Part shown: in pieces, positions 34,434 through 41,581 of the stretch
How positions within the stretch are numbered: position 1 is the stretch's first letter
How the letters are laid out: each line of letters opens with the position of its first letter
NCBI GenBank assembly: GCA_030682835.1
Contig: JAUXNG010000008.1
Location: 1 to 54,644 of the forward strand
Length of the DNA: 54,644 bases
DNA from: Hydrogenophaga sp.
GTDB taxonomy: Bacteria; Pseudomonadota; Gammaproteobacteria; Burkholderiales; Burkholderiaceae_C
Direction of reading: 5' to 3'
Notes under the pieces: generated by a model
What the model was told of the DNA's origin: nothing
The model's input: the letters and a program-made list of their open reading frames with translations, nothing else
The model's database searches: none
Program-made: the position numbers and the translations under genes

Positions 34434-35462
34434 CTACCGGCTCTGGCCAATATCTCGTGAATGGCTCCTTGGTTGGGCCTGCGGCCGTGACACGACTTGC
34501 GCTTCGGACTGACGTGTTGGGCGTTGTTCCTGCTGTGCTGGCTGCACCGAGTTCCGCTGCGGTGTGCCCGCCCCGTGGTCGGTCATTTCCCTGACGAAAC
34601 GGGCGACATGCCCGGCCAGCTGGCGATCGGCCACCTCGCCCGATTGGGCCAGCGCCAGCCCGATTTGCGTCCAGGCCTCCAGAGCCGCCGTCTTGGCGGG
34701 ATGTTCTGGCCGCCCGCTGTGTTTGGCCGAAGGGGCGCGATGCAGGCGCCCTTCTTCCTGCGCCTTCAGGCGCCACAGCGGATCGGATTGCTTGCGCTGA
34801 CCGCGCGTAAGCCGCCGCGTCGCTTCGGCCTCCACGCCATACCCTCGCAGCTTCTCGGCAAAGGTCTCGCGCCAGCGCTGCAGCTCGGCCTTGCGCGGGT
34901 TGAGCCGCTTGCCCAGCATCGACTCGGCCCGCACGCTGATGTGCACATGCGGATTGGCCTGGTGGTCGTGCAGCACCATCACGTACTTGTGATCAGCCAG
35001 CTCGGCCTGCGCGAATTCGCGCGCCGACTTCTGAACGATCAGCGGATCGGTGCCGCGCGGCATCGACAGCATGATGTTGAAGGCCTCGCGTCGGTATCCC
35101 ACGTCATCGATCAGGCCGCCCCCGAACCGCCAATCGTCGGCCAGTTCGTGCACGGCACCTTTGCCGCGCACGGTCTCGCCCTGCTCGTTCTCGATGTCCA
35201 GCCGGCCGTTCTTGCTGATGTAGCGAAAGTGGGCCGCGATGGCAAGCATGCCCCGCCCGCCCCCGGTGACCTTGACCATGACTTGCGGCACCCGGCGCAC
35301 CACTGTGGCTTCAATGCGATGGCGAATGACGGCTGCCCGCTCCCGCAGGCCACCTCCGTCCAAGCGTGGCTGACGCTTACCCTTGACGACCCGGTTGCCG
35401 GGGTAGAACAGGCGGTCGCCCCACTGAACGAGCACGCCATCGATGTTGGGTGTCTGGGCCAT
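34434..35462 (-). CDS. relaxase / mobilization nuclease (MOBP, TraI/VirD2-like)
   Basis: A 342-residue relaxase that would nick oriT and attach to the DNA 5' end. The histidine motif HDHQANPHVHISV (residues 165-177) supplies the metal ligands; a candidate catalytic Tyr lies in AHFRYISKNGRLD (near 81). The ATG at 35462 is chosen because AGGAGA is just upstream; a longer frame to 35579 would overlap the next gene. The C-terminal third is Gln/Arg-rich and shorter than in RP4 TraI, and possible loss of the 3' end is discussed in the findings. It is transcribed with the TraJ-like gene 16 nt upstream. Confidence 0.88.
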   Translation of the reverse strand: MAQTPNIDGVLVQWGDRLFYPGNRVVKGKRQPRLDGGGLRERAAVIRHRIEATVVRRVPQVMVKVTGGGRGMLAIAAHFRYISKNGRLDIENEQGETVRGKGAVHELADDWRFGGGLIDDVGYRREAFNIMLSMPRGTDPLIVQKSAREFAQAELADHKYVMVLHDHQANPHVHISVRAESMLGKRLNPRKAELQRWRETFAEKLRGYGVEAEATRRLTRGQRKQSDPLWRLKAQEEGRLHRAPSAKHSGRPEHPAKTAALEAWTQIGLALAQSGEVADRQLAGHVARFVREMTDHGAGTPQRNSVQPAQQEQRPTRQSEAQVVSRPQAQPRSHSRDIGQSR

Positions 35463-35478
35463 GCTGTTCTCCTGGGTG

Positions 35479-36054
35479 TCAGCGGTTGGTTCGGCGCCGG
35501 TTCTCAGCGGGCTTCCCGCGCGGGCGCAAATCGGCCAGCAAGCAGGCGGCTTCCCTGAGGTGGCGTCGTACATCGCCATCCAGCGTGTCGAGCATGTCGC
35601 GGTACACCAGCGCCTGCGGCACCTTGCTTTGGGTCAGGAGGCGCGTGAGGGCGTGGATGTTGCGGCTGAGGCTGGACAGCTGGGCGTTGGACGCCGTGAG
35701 CGCGGCGAGCTGGTCGACCCGGCTGACACCGGACGTCAGCGCGGGGATGCCGGCGATGAGACCGGCCAGGTAGGCGCCGCGCGAGAGCCCCGCCGAATCC
35801 GCGCCAGCCACCAGCCGCTGGGCTTCGTCGCCGGTCAATCGGATGGACAACTTGACGATGTCGGCCTGCGTTCCCGCGCGATGCAGAACCTCGGGCGTTG
35901 CCTGTTCATGTGCCGCATTCAAGCCCAGTTCGCGGGCCACCGCCCGGCGAACCAGCGCCGACACACTCACCCGCTCGGTGTGAGCGCGCTTCACCAGCAA
36001 GGCCTTGAGACCGCGCATATCGACCGAGACAAAGTCAGGTTGATGGGTGTTCAT
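35479..36054 (-). CDS. TraJ/MobC-like relaxosome protein
   Basis: A 191-residue protein upstream of the relaxase on the same strand. The central segment (ADIVKLSIRLTGDEAQRL, SRGAYLAGLIAG) has the ribbon-helix-helix-like pattern of MobC/TraJ accessory proteins, followed by a MobC-type helical region (LSSLSRNIHALTRLL). These proteins bind oriT and recruit the relaxase. The start MNTHQPDFVSVDMRGLK at 36054 is preferred, although no good ribosome binding site is visible. A second, N-terminal region (ERVSVSALVRRAVARELG) looks like another ribbon-helix-helix. Confidence 0.75.
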   Translation of the reverse strand: MNTHQPDFVSVDMRGLKALLVKRAHTERVSVSALVRRAVARELGLNAAHEQATPEVLHRAGTQADIVKLSIRLTGDEAQRLVAGADSAGLSRGAYLAGLIAGIPALTSGVSRVDQLAALTASNAQLSSLSRNIHALTRLLTQSKVPQALVYRDMLDTLDGDVRRHLREAACLLADLRPRGKPAENRRRTNR

Positions 36055-36173
36055 GGAGCGACCGAAGGGAGACAACGAGAGCGCAGCGAGCGTTTGTGAA
36101 ACTGGCGGCACGCCGCCTATCTCTGCACTCACCCTTGCACCCAGTGTTGGCTCGAATCGAGGCTCTTGAGCCG

Positions 36174-36215
36174 CTGGATTCGGCCCCGAATCCAGTGCCT
36201 GCCACGGCCCGTGGC
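36174..36215. repeat. tandem inverted repeats in the oriT candidate
   Basis: CTGGATTCGG (36174-36183) and CCGAATCCAG (36186-36195) are perfect 10-bp arms around a 2-nt loop. Five bases later GCCACGG (36201-36207) and CCGTGGC (36209-36215) are perfect 7-bp arms around one base. Inverted repeats next to the nick site are normal relaxase-binding and termination signals. Confidence 0.7.
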
Positions 36216-36277
36216 GCATCGAAGATGGGTTCCATCACAGGGCAGCACATCACGACTGAACAGAGGGCGCACAGAGC

Positions 36278-36379
36278 CTGCACAAACTGAATCGACAGCG
36301 AACCGCCACTGCACAAAGTGAACCGATAGCGATCAACCGCTGCACAGCCACTGCATACCAGCTGAATAGAAACTGCATA
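36278..36379 (+). repeat. CTGCAYA direct repeats upstream of the traK-like gene
   Basis: CTGCACA or CTGCATA occurs at 36278, 36309, 36340, 36351 and 36373. The spacings of 31, 31, 11 and 22 bp are each close to whole turns of the helix. The first two copies head a 31-bp unit (CTGCACAAACTGAATCGACAG...), and the (C/G)TGAAYMGA submotif recurs at 36361-36370. The likely ligand is the TraK/StbA-like protein encoded directly downstream. Confidence 0.65.
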
Positions 36380-36390
36380 GAAACGACGCC

Positions 36391-36816
36391 ATGAAGCTGG
36401 TCCCAAACGAGCCGCCCGGCCGCAGCACACGCAAGGCACGGGCCTTTGCGCCAGAGATGCGTGCACTGCGCGCCCAGGGCTACACCTTCGAGGCGATTCG
36501 GCAGGCGCTGGCGGCCGCTGGCGTGCACGTCAGCAACGCCACCGTTCAGCGCGAAGTGGCCCGGCTGGTCAACGGCCCCGCCACTGCTGCAGCCGCCCAT
36601 AGCGGACATGGGCCAGGCCACGAAAGTCAAAGCGCGTTGGTGGCAACCGAAACGCCGGGTTTTGCAGTGCTGTCACCACCACCGCCGCCGCCCTCGCCCG
36701 ATCGCCCAGCCGAAGCTGACCTGCGCAGCGGCCGGGAGATCGCCGAGGCATTTGCGAGCGGCCGGATCACCAACCCCCTGGTTCGCGCCAGGCTCAACAC
36801 AAAGGACCTCCCATGA
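36391..36816 (+). CDS. TraK/StbA-like DNA-binding protein
   Basis: A 141-residue protein with an N-terminal helix-turn-helix (LRAQGYTFEAIRQALAAAGV, then HVSNATVQREVARL; about residues 26-62) and a Pro-rich middle. Size, DNA-binding motif and position next to the repeats and in front of a TraL-like ATPase match TraK of IncP or StbA of IncW plasmids, which bind repeats near oriT. The stop overlaps the start of the next gene by four bases. Assignment rests mostly on gene order. Confidence 0.65.
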   Translation: MKLVPNEPPGRSTRKARAFAPEMRALRAQGYTFEAIRQALAAAGVHVSNATVQREVARLVNGPATAAAAHSGHGPGHESQSALVATETPGFAVLSPPPPPPSPDRPAEADLRSGREIAEAFASGRITNPLVRARLNTKDLP

Positions 36817-37556
36817 AGATCGCTGTCATCAACTTCTCGGGCAACGTGGGCAAGACCACGGTGGCCCGTCACCTGCTGCTGCCCCGGATCGATGGCGCGG
36901 AACTGATCGCCATCGAGAGCCTGAACGCCGACGAGGGCCAAAGCCAGGCCCTGCGCGGCCGGCAGTTCGGCGAGCTGCAGGAGTACCTCCAGACCATCGA
37001 CCACGCGGTGGTGGACATCGGGGCCAGCAACGTGGAGGAGCTGCTGGGCCTGATGCAGCGCTACCGGGGCAGCCACGAGGACTTTGATGGTTTTGTGGTG
37101 CCCACGGTGCCGGCACTCAAACAGCAACAGGACACCATCGCCACGCTGGTTGAACTGGCGCGGATGGGCGTTCCCGCTGCCAAGATTCGGCTGGTGTTCA
37201 ACATGGTCGACAGAGGTGTTGACTTCAAGAACACGTTTTTTCTGGTGCTGGGCTTCCTGACCGAACGGCCGCTCGCCACCGTCAACCTGGAATGCCGCCT
37301 GGGCACGAACGAGATCTACGCCCGGGTGCGTCACCAGGGAGTCGACCTCGCCACCCTGGCCCGTGACGACACCGACTACCGGTCGCTGATCGTCCAGGCC
37401 CCGCACACGACCGAAAAACTCGCGCTGGCGCAGAAGCTGGCCACCCGCCGGCTGGCCAGCGGCGTGGTGCCCGAACTCGATGCCTGCTTTGCGGCGCTGG
37501 GCCTGGGAACGGACGCTGCCCCCAACGTGGTCGCTCTGGCGCGGCAGATCCCGTGA
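36813..37556 (+). CDS. traL: TraL/StbB-like P-loop ATPase
   Basis: A 247-residue ParA-related ATPase with the P-loop NFSGNVGKTTVARHL near residue 8 and the Walker-B-like HAVVDIGASNVEELLG near 65. This protein family is TraL of the IncP Tra1 region and StbB of IncW plasmids; its role in transfer or stability is not fully defined. It is translationally coupled to both neighbours (ATGA-type overlaps at 36813 and 37553). Confidence 0.75.
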   Translation: MKIAVINFSGNVGKTTVARHLLLPRIDGAELIAIESLNADEGQSQALRGRQFGELQEYLQTIDHAVVDIGASNVEELLGLMQRYRGSHEDFDGFVVPTVPALKQQQDTIATLVELARMGVPAAKIRLVFNMVDRGVDFKNTFFLVLGFLTERPLATVNLECRLGTNEIYARVRHQGVDLATLARDDTDYRSLIVQAPHTTEKLALAQKLATRRLASGVVPELDACFAALGLGTDAAPNVVALARQIP

Positions 37557-38023
37557 ACGACCTGACGACCACCCGCGAAGCGTTGATGGCCGTAGCCATC
37601 GGCGACCTTGGGAAACTGCTGGACCGGGTCGAGGCCGTGGCGACCCAGCTGGATGCCAGCCAGCTTGCCGTGACGCAGGCGAGCGCGGCACTGGCTGACC
37701 AGCTCACGGCGTATGAAGCGCGTATGGCCGACATCACCGAGAACACGAAGCTGAAAGCGGTTCACCACATCGCGCAGCGCACCGACGCGATGGCGCGTGT
37801 CAGCGTGGATGCGCAGGCGCGGGCGATGGAGGAAGCTGCACGCACCGCGTTCAGAAATGAGCTCAACCCCGCAATGCAGCGGCTCACGCTGCCGCTGGAG
37901 CAACTGGCGGAGCTGGCCCGGTGGGGTGCCCGGCCCTGGGAATGGTGGCTGACGCACGCGGCAACGGCGGTGCTGTCAGCGGCCATCAGCTGGGGGTTGG
38001 CGGCTTGGTTTTGGCTTCGCTGA
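37553..38023 (+). CDS. TraM-like membrane-anchored transfer protein
   Basis: A 156-residue protein: long amphipathic helices over residues 10-110 (LLDRVEAVATQLDASQLAVT) and a single C-terminal membrane helix (ATAVLSAAISWGLAAWFWLR). Third gene of the traK-L-M-like operon. TraM of IncP and StbC have the same order and similar size. It probably sits on the inner membrane with its coiled coil in the cytoplasm. The start overlaps the traL-like stop. Confidence 0.65.
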   Translation: MNDLTTTREALMAVAIGDLGKLLDRVEAVATQLDASQLAVTQASAALADQLTAYEARMADITENTKLKAVHHIAQRTDAMARVSVDAQARAMEEAARTAFRNELNPAMQRLTLPLEQLAELARWGARPWEWWLTHAATAVLSAAISWGLAAWFWLR

Positions 38024-38086
38024 CACCAGCCGTCCCTATCCCGCGAGCCGGCGCCAGCCGGCGAGCGCGCTTCGGCATGTCTGCTG

Positions 38087-38119
38087 CACCACACCGCCGG
38101 CCCTGCAGGCGGTGTGGTG
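38087..38119. terminator. stem-loop between convergent traM-like and DUF932 genes
   Basis: Perfect 12-bp arms CACCACACCGCC (38087-38098) and GGCGGTGTGGTG (38108-38119) enclose a 9-nt loop. It lies in the 105-bp gap between convergent genes and could stop transcription from either side, although neither side has a long T run. Confidence 0.5.
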
Positions 38120-38128
38120 TTGAATGGA

Positions 38129-38989
38129 TCAAGCCTTGAGCCTGCGCATTTCTTCAGCCAGCACCCACAGCGCCCGGTTCAGGCCCACGCTGCGGTCGAT
38201 GCTCGCCACCGGCCGGGTGTGCAGGCGCCGGCCATTGGCACCCCGGCCCGGCTGGCCACCTTTCATGGTGTTCTCCTGCACGCGCTGAAACGTGGTCCAC
38301 AGGCTGTGCCCCAGGTCCTCGGGTCGACGCGCCTCGATCAGCTGCTCGGCGCTCACCGGGGCCGGTGGCTGGCCCTCAACGCGTTCGCCGTAGCGCAGCG
38401 CCAGTGCGGCGGTGGCAAAGGCGCGCTCCTCCTCAGGTTGCAGGCGCAGGGCTTTCATGGCGTCGGCGGATGCCTCCACCGCCTCGAAGTCCTCCAGCAC
38501 CCGGAACGCCCCTTCGATCACCTCATCGCGGATGTTGCCCTTGTGCGGTAGGCGGATGTCGCTAGACACGTCGCCCACCACCAGACCGTTGCAGCAGACG
38601 AAGCGAAACTGCCCGGCCAGCATCTGGTAGCTGCTGGCGCCGTCGTGGCTGTTGATCAGGATGATCTCGTTGGCCTCGGGGCGGGTGTTGACTTGGCCCG
38701 CGTGGCGCAGGCGGATCATGTGTTTCGTGAACTCGGTCTTGCCTTCGATGCGGCTCTTGCTCTGGCACACCATGAAGGGCTCGAAACCCTCGTGTCGCAA
38801 GCCGCGCAGCACCTCGATGGTGGGAATGTAGGTGTAGCGCTCGGAACGGCTGCTGTGCTTGCCCTCGGCAAAGATCGATGGGGCGGCCCGGCGCATCTGG
38901 TCTTCTGCCAGCGGGGTTTCGCTGCGGATGACAAAGGTGTTGCGGCCAAAACGAGCGGCCAGCTGGGGCGTGGTGGTGAACGTGCTCAT
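38129..38989 (-). CDS. DUF932 family protein
   Basis: A 286-residue DUF932 protein (MSTFTTTPQLAARFGRNTFV, RYTYIPTIEVLRGLRHEGFEPF, IILINSHDGASSYQMLAGQF, FVCCNGLVV). Such genes are very common on plasmids and conjugative elements, usually among early-expressed establishment genes, with unknown activity. The ribosome binding site CAGGAG precedes the ATG at 38989. It lies 36 nt downstream of ssb on the same strand, so the two probably form an operon. Confidence 0.88.
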   Translation of the reverse strand: MSTFTTTPQLAARFGRNTFVIRSETPLAEDQMRRAAPSIFAEGKHSSRSERYTYIPTIEVLRGLRHEGFEPFMVCQSKSRIEGKTEFTKHMIRLRHAGQVNTRPEANEIILINSHDGASSYQMLAGQFRFVCCNGLVVGDVSSDIRLPHKGNIRDEVIEGAFRVLEDFEAVEASADAMKALRLQPEEERAFATAALALRYGERVEGQPPAPVSAEQLIEARRPEDLGHSLWTTFQRVQENTMKGGQPGRGANGRRLHTRPVASIDRSVGLNRALWVLAEEMRRLKA

Positions 38990-39025
38990 GGTGAAAGCTC
39001 CTGAAGAAATGAGGGGGTGGGCGGT

Positions 39026-39424
39026 TCAGCGCTGAGCGGCTGAGGTGTCGCGGCCGGTGCGGCGCGCCTGGCGTTCCTGGGCCTGGGCCCGGCTGTCCAG
39101 AAAATCCACTTCCTCGGCGGTGAACGCCAGGCCGTGCACCTCGCGCCCCTCGCCGTCCTGGTAGATGTCGTTGCGCACCCAGCCCACCAGGTTGACGTGC
39201 GAGCCCTTGTCCAGGTAAGCGGCGGCGTTCTCGGCCAGCGTGCCCCAGAGGGTCCAGCGGATCGCAGTGGTCATCTGCTCGCGTGCTGCGCCGCTGCCGC
39301 GGTAGTGGTTGCTGATGGCGGTGAGCACCGCACGGGCGAGCGGGCCGTCGCTTCCCTTGACGTGGTCGAGCTGGACGGTACCGGCCAGATGGGCATTACG
39401 CTGGATGACTTGAACGTGGGCCAT
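39026..39424 (-). CDS. ssb: single-stranded DNA-binding protein, plasmid/ICE type
   Basis: A 132-residue SSB with an OB fold: HVQVIQRNAHLAGTVQLDH at the start, WTLWGTLAENAAAYLDKGSHV, and the DGEGREVHGLAFTAEEVDFL strand. It lacks the long Gly-rich tail and acidic tip of chromosomal SSB; the C-terminus is basic (RRTGRDTSAAQR). The ATG at 39424 follows AAGGAG. It would protect DNA entering as a single strand. A longer frame upstream reads through hairpins and is not believed. Confidence 0.8.
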   Translation of the reverse strand: MAHVQVIQRNAHLAGTVQLDHVKGSDGPLARAVLTAISNHYRGSGAAREQMTTAIRWTLWGTLAENAAAYLDKGSHVNLVGWVRNDIYQDGEGREVHGLAFTAEEVDFLDSRAQAQERQARRTGRDTSAAQR

Positions 39425-39949
39425 GAAAAACTCCTTGCAAGAGCGAAGCAGCCGGATCCCGGTTCGGGTTCCTGAAAACTGATCCTCTTGCTCGGACTCC
39501 TCGCTCCCGCCCACGGGCGGGCGGGGGGTGGGCATGGCCCCTTCCCCGTGGGAAGGGGTTGGGGATGGGCAATCCCTCGCAGCCGAAGCAGTGAGCCAGT
39601 CACCCGGCCCACCGCTGAAAAAGATCCCCCCACAAGTCCCCCTCACCTGCGGATGGGGGCGCCGTGGGGGGAGCCGCGGTGGGCTGCCTGGCGCACGCGC
39701 TGCCCTCGCCTCTTCGGTCGCCCAAGCACCGTGCGGGCGACCGGATGAGCTGAGCAGCGGCGTCTGCTGCGAACGACGTGCCACCCAAGCGCAGCGACTG
39801 GCGCGGCGTTCGAGCCGCTGCGATCACGCCAACGGGCCCGCCCACACGGCCGTGCGGGCCCGTCACCCCCCTCCCCGGCTGCTTCGACGTGCCCGCGCAC
39901 TGCGCGCTGATGGATGAACCAAAAAGAAAAGGGCCCGCAGGCCCCGGGC
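39425..39949. other. 525-bp GC-rich non-coding stretch with strong hairpins
   Basis: No credible protein gene. Perfect stem-loops are CCCCTTCCC/GGGAAGGGG (39538-39558, 3-nt loop) and ACGGGCCCGC/GCGGGCCCGT (39832-39863, 12-nt loop), as well as the radC terminator at its right end. The region must include the promoter for ssb-DUF932 on the minus strand; structured leader RNA is possible. Confidence 0.5.
39921..39944 (-). terminator. rho-independent terminator of radC
   Basis: Read on the minus strand, the stem GGGCC/GGCCC with a 4-nt loop (39931-39944) is followed by TTTTCTTTTT (39921-39930). It begins 6 nt after the radC stop codon. Confidence 0.75.
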
Positions 39950-40486
39950 TCAGACTAGGCCCAGCTCGGCCATCGAGCGGATCGTGTCGCCCGCGACGAT
40001 GAAGTGGTCCAGCACCCGCACATCGACCAGCGCCGCCGCAGCCTTGATCGTCTGCGTCAGGCATTCATCGGCCCGCGACGGTGTGGCCACCCCCGAGGGG
40101 TGGTTGTGCACCAGCAGCAGCGCACAGCTGTTGCGCACCAGCGCATCGCGAACGACTTCGCGCGGATAGACCGAGGTCTGGCTCACCGTGCCCCGGAACA
40201 TCTCGACGTAGTCGAGGACGCGGTGCTGCGAGTCCAGGTGCACCACCGCAAACACCTCGTGCGGCAGCGTACCCAGCCGGGCGCGCAGGAAGTCCTTGAC
40301 CACCGCCGGCGAATCCATCACGTCGGTGCCCCGCACCCGGCCGGCCAGCAGGCGCTGTGCCGCTTGCAGCACCTCATCGGCATCAGCCGGGCGGTACTCT
40401 CCGCCCGCCTCGCGCACCAGCAGCGAAGCCGCTGCGACAGGCGCAGACAGGAAGGAATCGAGGGAAGAAAACAGATCGTGTTGCAT
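39950..40486 (-). CDS. radC: RadC-family JAB1/MPN-domain protein
   Basis: A 178-residue RadC protein (MPN/JAMM fold) with VYPREVVRDALVRNSCALLL and the metal motif HNHPSG...S..D (LLLVHNHPSGVATPSRAD). The start at 40486 (MQHDLFSSLDSFL) is preceded by TGGAG; upstream in-frame sequence is not coding-like. RadC genes of this short type are standard accessory genes of plasmids and ICEs, next to ssb and DUF932 genes. Its biochemical role is not established. Confidence 0.9.
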   Translation of the reverse strand: MQHDLFSSLDSFLSAPVAAASLLVREAGGEYRPADADEVLQAAQRLLAGRVRGTDVMDSPAVVKDFLRARLGTLPHEVFAVVHLDSQHRVLDYVEMFRGTVSQTSVYPREVVRDALVRNSCALLLVHNHPSGVATPSRADECLTQTIKAAAALVDVRVLDHFIVAGDTIRSMAELGLV

Positions 40487-40890
40487 GACGCACTCCAGTG
40501 AATCGGGCGGGATTGCCCGAGACCGGAGACGGCACGCCGCAGCGCAGCGGTCACAGGTTCGAAGACGGCCGCATGGCCGCCAGCGCCTGCAGGGCGCGCA
40601 GACCTTGACGGCAAGAACGGTGTGACAGGATGAAGGGATCAGCAAGTCAGCCCCACCACAAACGCCCGCGTGAAACTGGCAAGCGAAGCGCGTAGGCCGG
40701 GAGCCCCGGGGCGGCCGAAGGGGTCAGGGATCGAAGCCGCATGGCCGTGACCCGCGGGGGCACGGGGCGCAGCCCGCAGAGCCCGACGGCGGCACGCCGG
40801 GACCGTTGAGCAACGGAACTCATCGAAACCTCACAGCCCGATCACATGTCATATAACTGTTGGTCTTCGCCCTCTTATGGAAAGCCTGCC
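40487..40890. other. non-coding stretch between divergent radC and DUF456 genes
   Basis: About 400 bases without a believable gene. It contains the upstream region of radC and inverted repeats such as GGGTCA (40721-40726) / TGACCC (40748-40753). A TATAAC hexamer at 40852-40857 could be the -10 of the DUF456 gene, although no good -35 is at the right distance. Confidence 0.4.
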
Positions 40891-41373
40891 TTGGAAACCA
40901 CGCTGTTCTGGTTTTTGTCCGTCGCGTTGATCTTGCTCGGCCTGGCCGGAACGGTGCTGCCGGTCTTGCCCGGAACACTGCTGGTGTGGGGCGGCATCGT
41001 GCTCGGCGCGTGGATTGACGGCTTCACACGGGTGGGAACCACGACCATCGCGGTGATCAGTGCGCTGGCGCTGCTGGCCTGGGCACTCGACTATGTGGCC
41101 GGGCTCCTGGGCGCGAGCAAGGCAGGCGCCAGCAAACAGGCGCTGCTGGGTGCGGCCGTGGGTACGGTCGTCGGTCTTTTCATGGGCCTGGTGGGCGTGC
41201 TGTTCATGCCACTGGTTGGCGCAGCGATCGGCGAGTACGTCGCGCGTCGTGATCAGCGACGTGCCGTCCAGGTTGGTGTGGCCACCTGGATCGGCATCAT
41301 GGTGGGGCTGTTCGCCAAGGTGGTGATAGCTTTCGTGATGGTGGGCATTTTCGTTGCGGCACTGCTAATCTGA
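40891..41373 (+). CDS. DUF456 family membrane protein
   Basis: A small membrane protein with a Gly-rich hairpin core (LILLGLAGTVLPVLPGTLLV, LDYVAGLLGASKAGASKQ, VGLFMGLVGVLFMPLVGAAI), the recognisable pattern of DUF456. A TTG start at 40891 (160 aa) fits the usual N-terminus METTLFWF and has GGAAAG upstream; an ATG at 40846 would add 15 residues that do not look related. The role is unknown. It may be a chromosomal gene captured beside the integrase, or cargo. Confidence 0.8.
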   Translation: METTLFWFLSVALILLGLAGTVLPVLPGTLLVWGGIVLGAWIDGFTRVGTTTIAVISALALLAWALDYVAGLLGASKAGASKQALLGAAVGTVVGLFMGLVGVLFMPLVGAAIGEYVARRDQRRAVQVGVATWIGIMVGLFAKVVIAFVMVGIFVAALLI

Positions 41374-41422
41374 GCCCTCAGCCGGGACATCCGCCACCAG
41401 AGACCGCCCAGCAGAAAGTGCA

Positions 41423-41560
41423 TCAAGCCAACGGCTCGACAAAGGCGGGCCCCGGCATACGCTCCTGCCATCCCAGGTACTCCTCCTCCACAAGCCCGTC
41501 AGTACGGATTAATGCGTCGTGTTGGCTCAGGTTGATAATGGAGAGCAAATGCCTGTCCAT
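41423..41560 (-). CDS. possible small ORF downstream of the integrase (45 aa)
   Basis: A 45-codon frame with start ATG at 41560 lies 21 nt after the integrase stop on the same strand. The product begins MDRHLLSIINLSQHDAL and ends GPAFVEPLA. It is not AlpA-like. No ribosome binding site is evident. It may be the tail of a lost gene. Confidence 0.2.
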   Translation of the reverse strand: MDRHLLSIINLSQHDALIRTDGLVEEEYLGWQERMPGPAFVEPLA

Positions 41561-41581
41561 TGACGCAACAGAGGAACTCAA

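Larger units (their letters stand above)
36055..36390. other. probable origin of transfer (oriT) region
   Basis: A 336-bp gap between the divergent TraJ-like/relaxase genes and the TraK-like operon, the same position as oriT in IncP (between traJ and traK) and comparable to the stb-oriT arrangement in IncW. It contains two adjacent perfect inverted repeats (36174-36195 and 36201-36215) and a set of phased direct repeats (36278-36379). I found no exact match to the IncP nick consensus ATCCTG, so the nick position is not assigned. Confidence 0.55.

Noticed and set aside
36055..36219. N-terminal extension of the TraJ/MobC-like frame
   Set aside because: It would run through the inverted repeats of the oriT candidate and is not protein-like.
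36278..36379. CRISPR-like array
   Set aside because: Only short degenerate units at 11-31 bp spacing, with no constant repeat of 25 bp or more and no cas genes; a protein-binding repeat array fits better.
39425..39784. N-terminal extension of the SSB frame
   Set aside because: The extension reads through hairpins with low-complexity sequence; ATG 39424 has a strong ribosome binding site and starts the OB fold.
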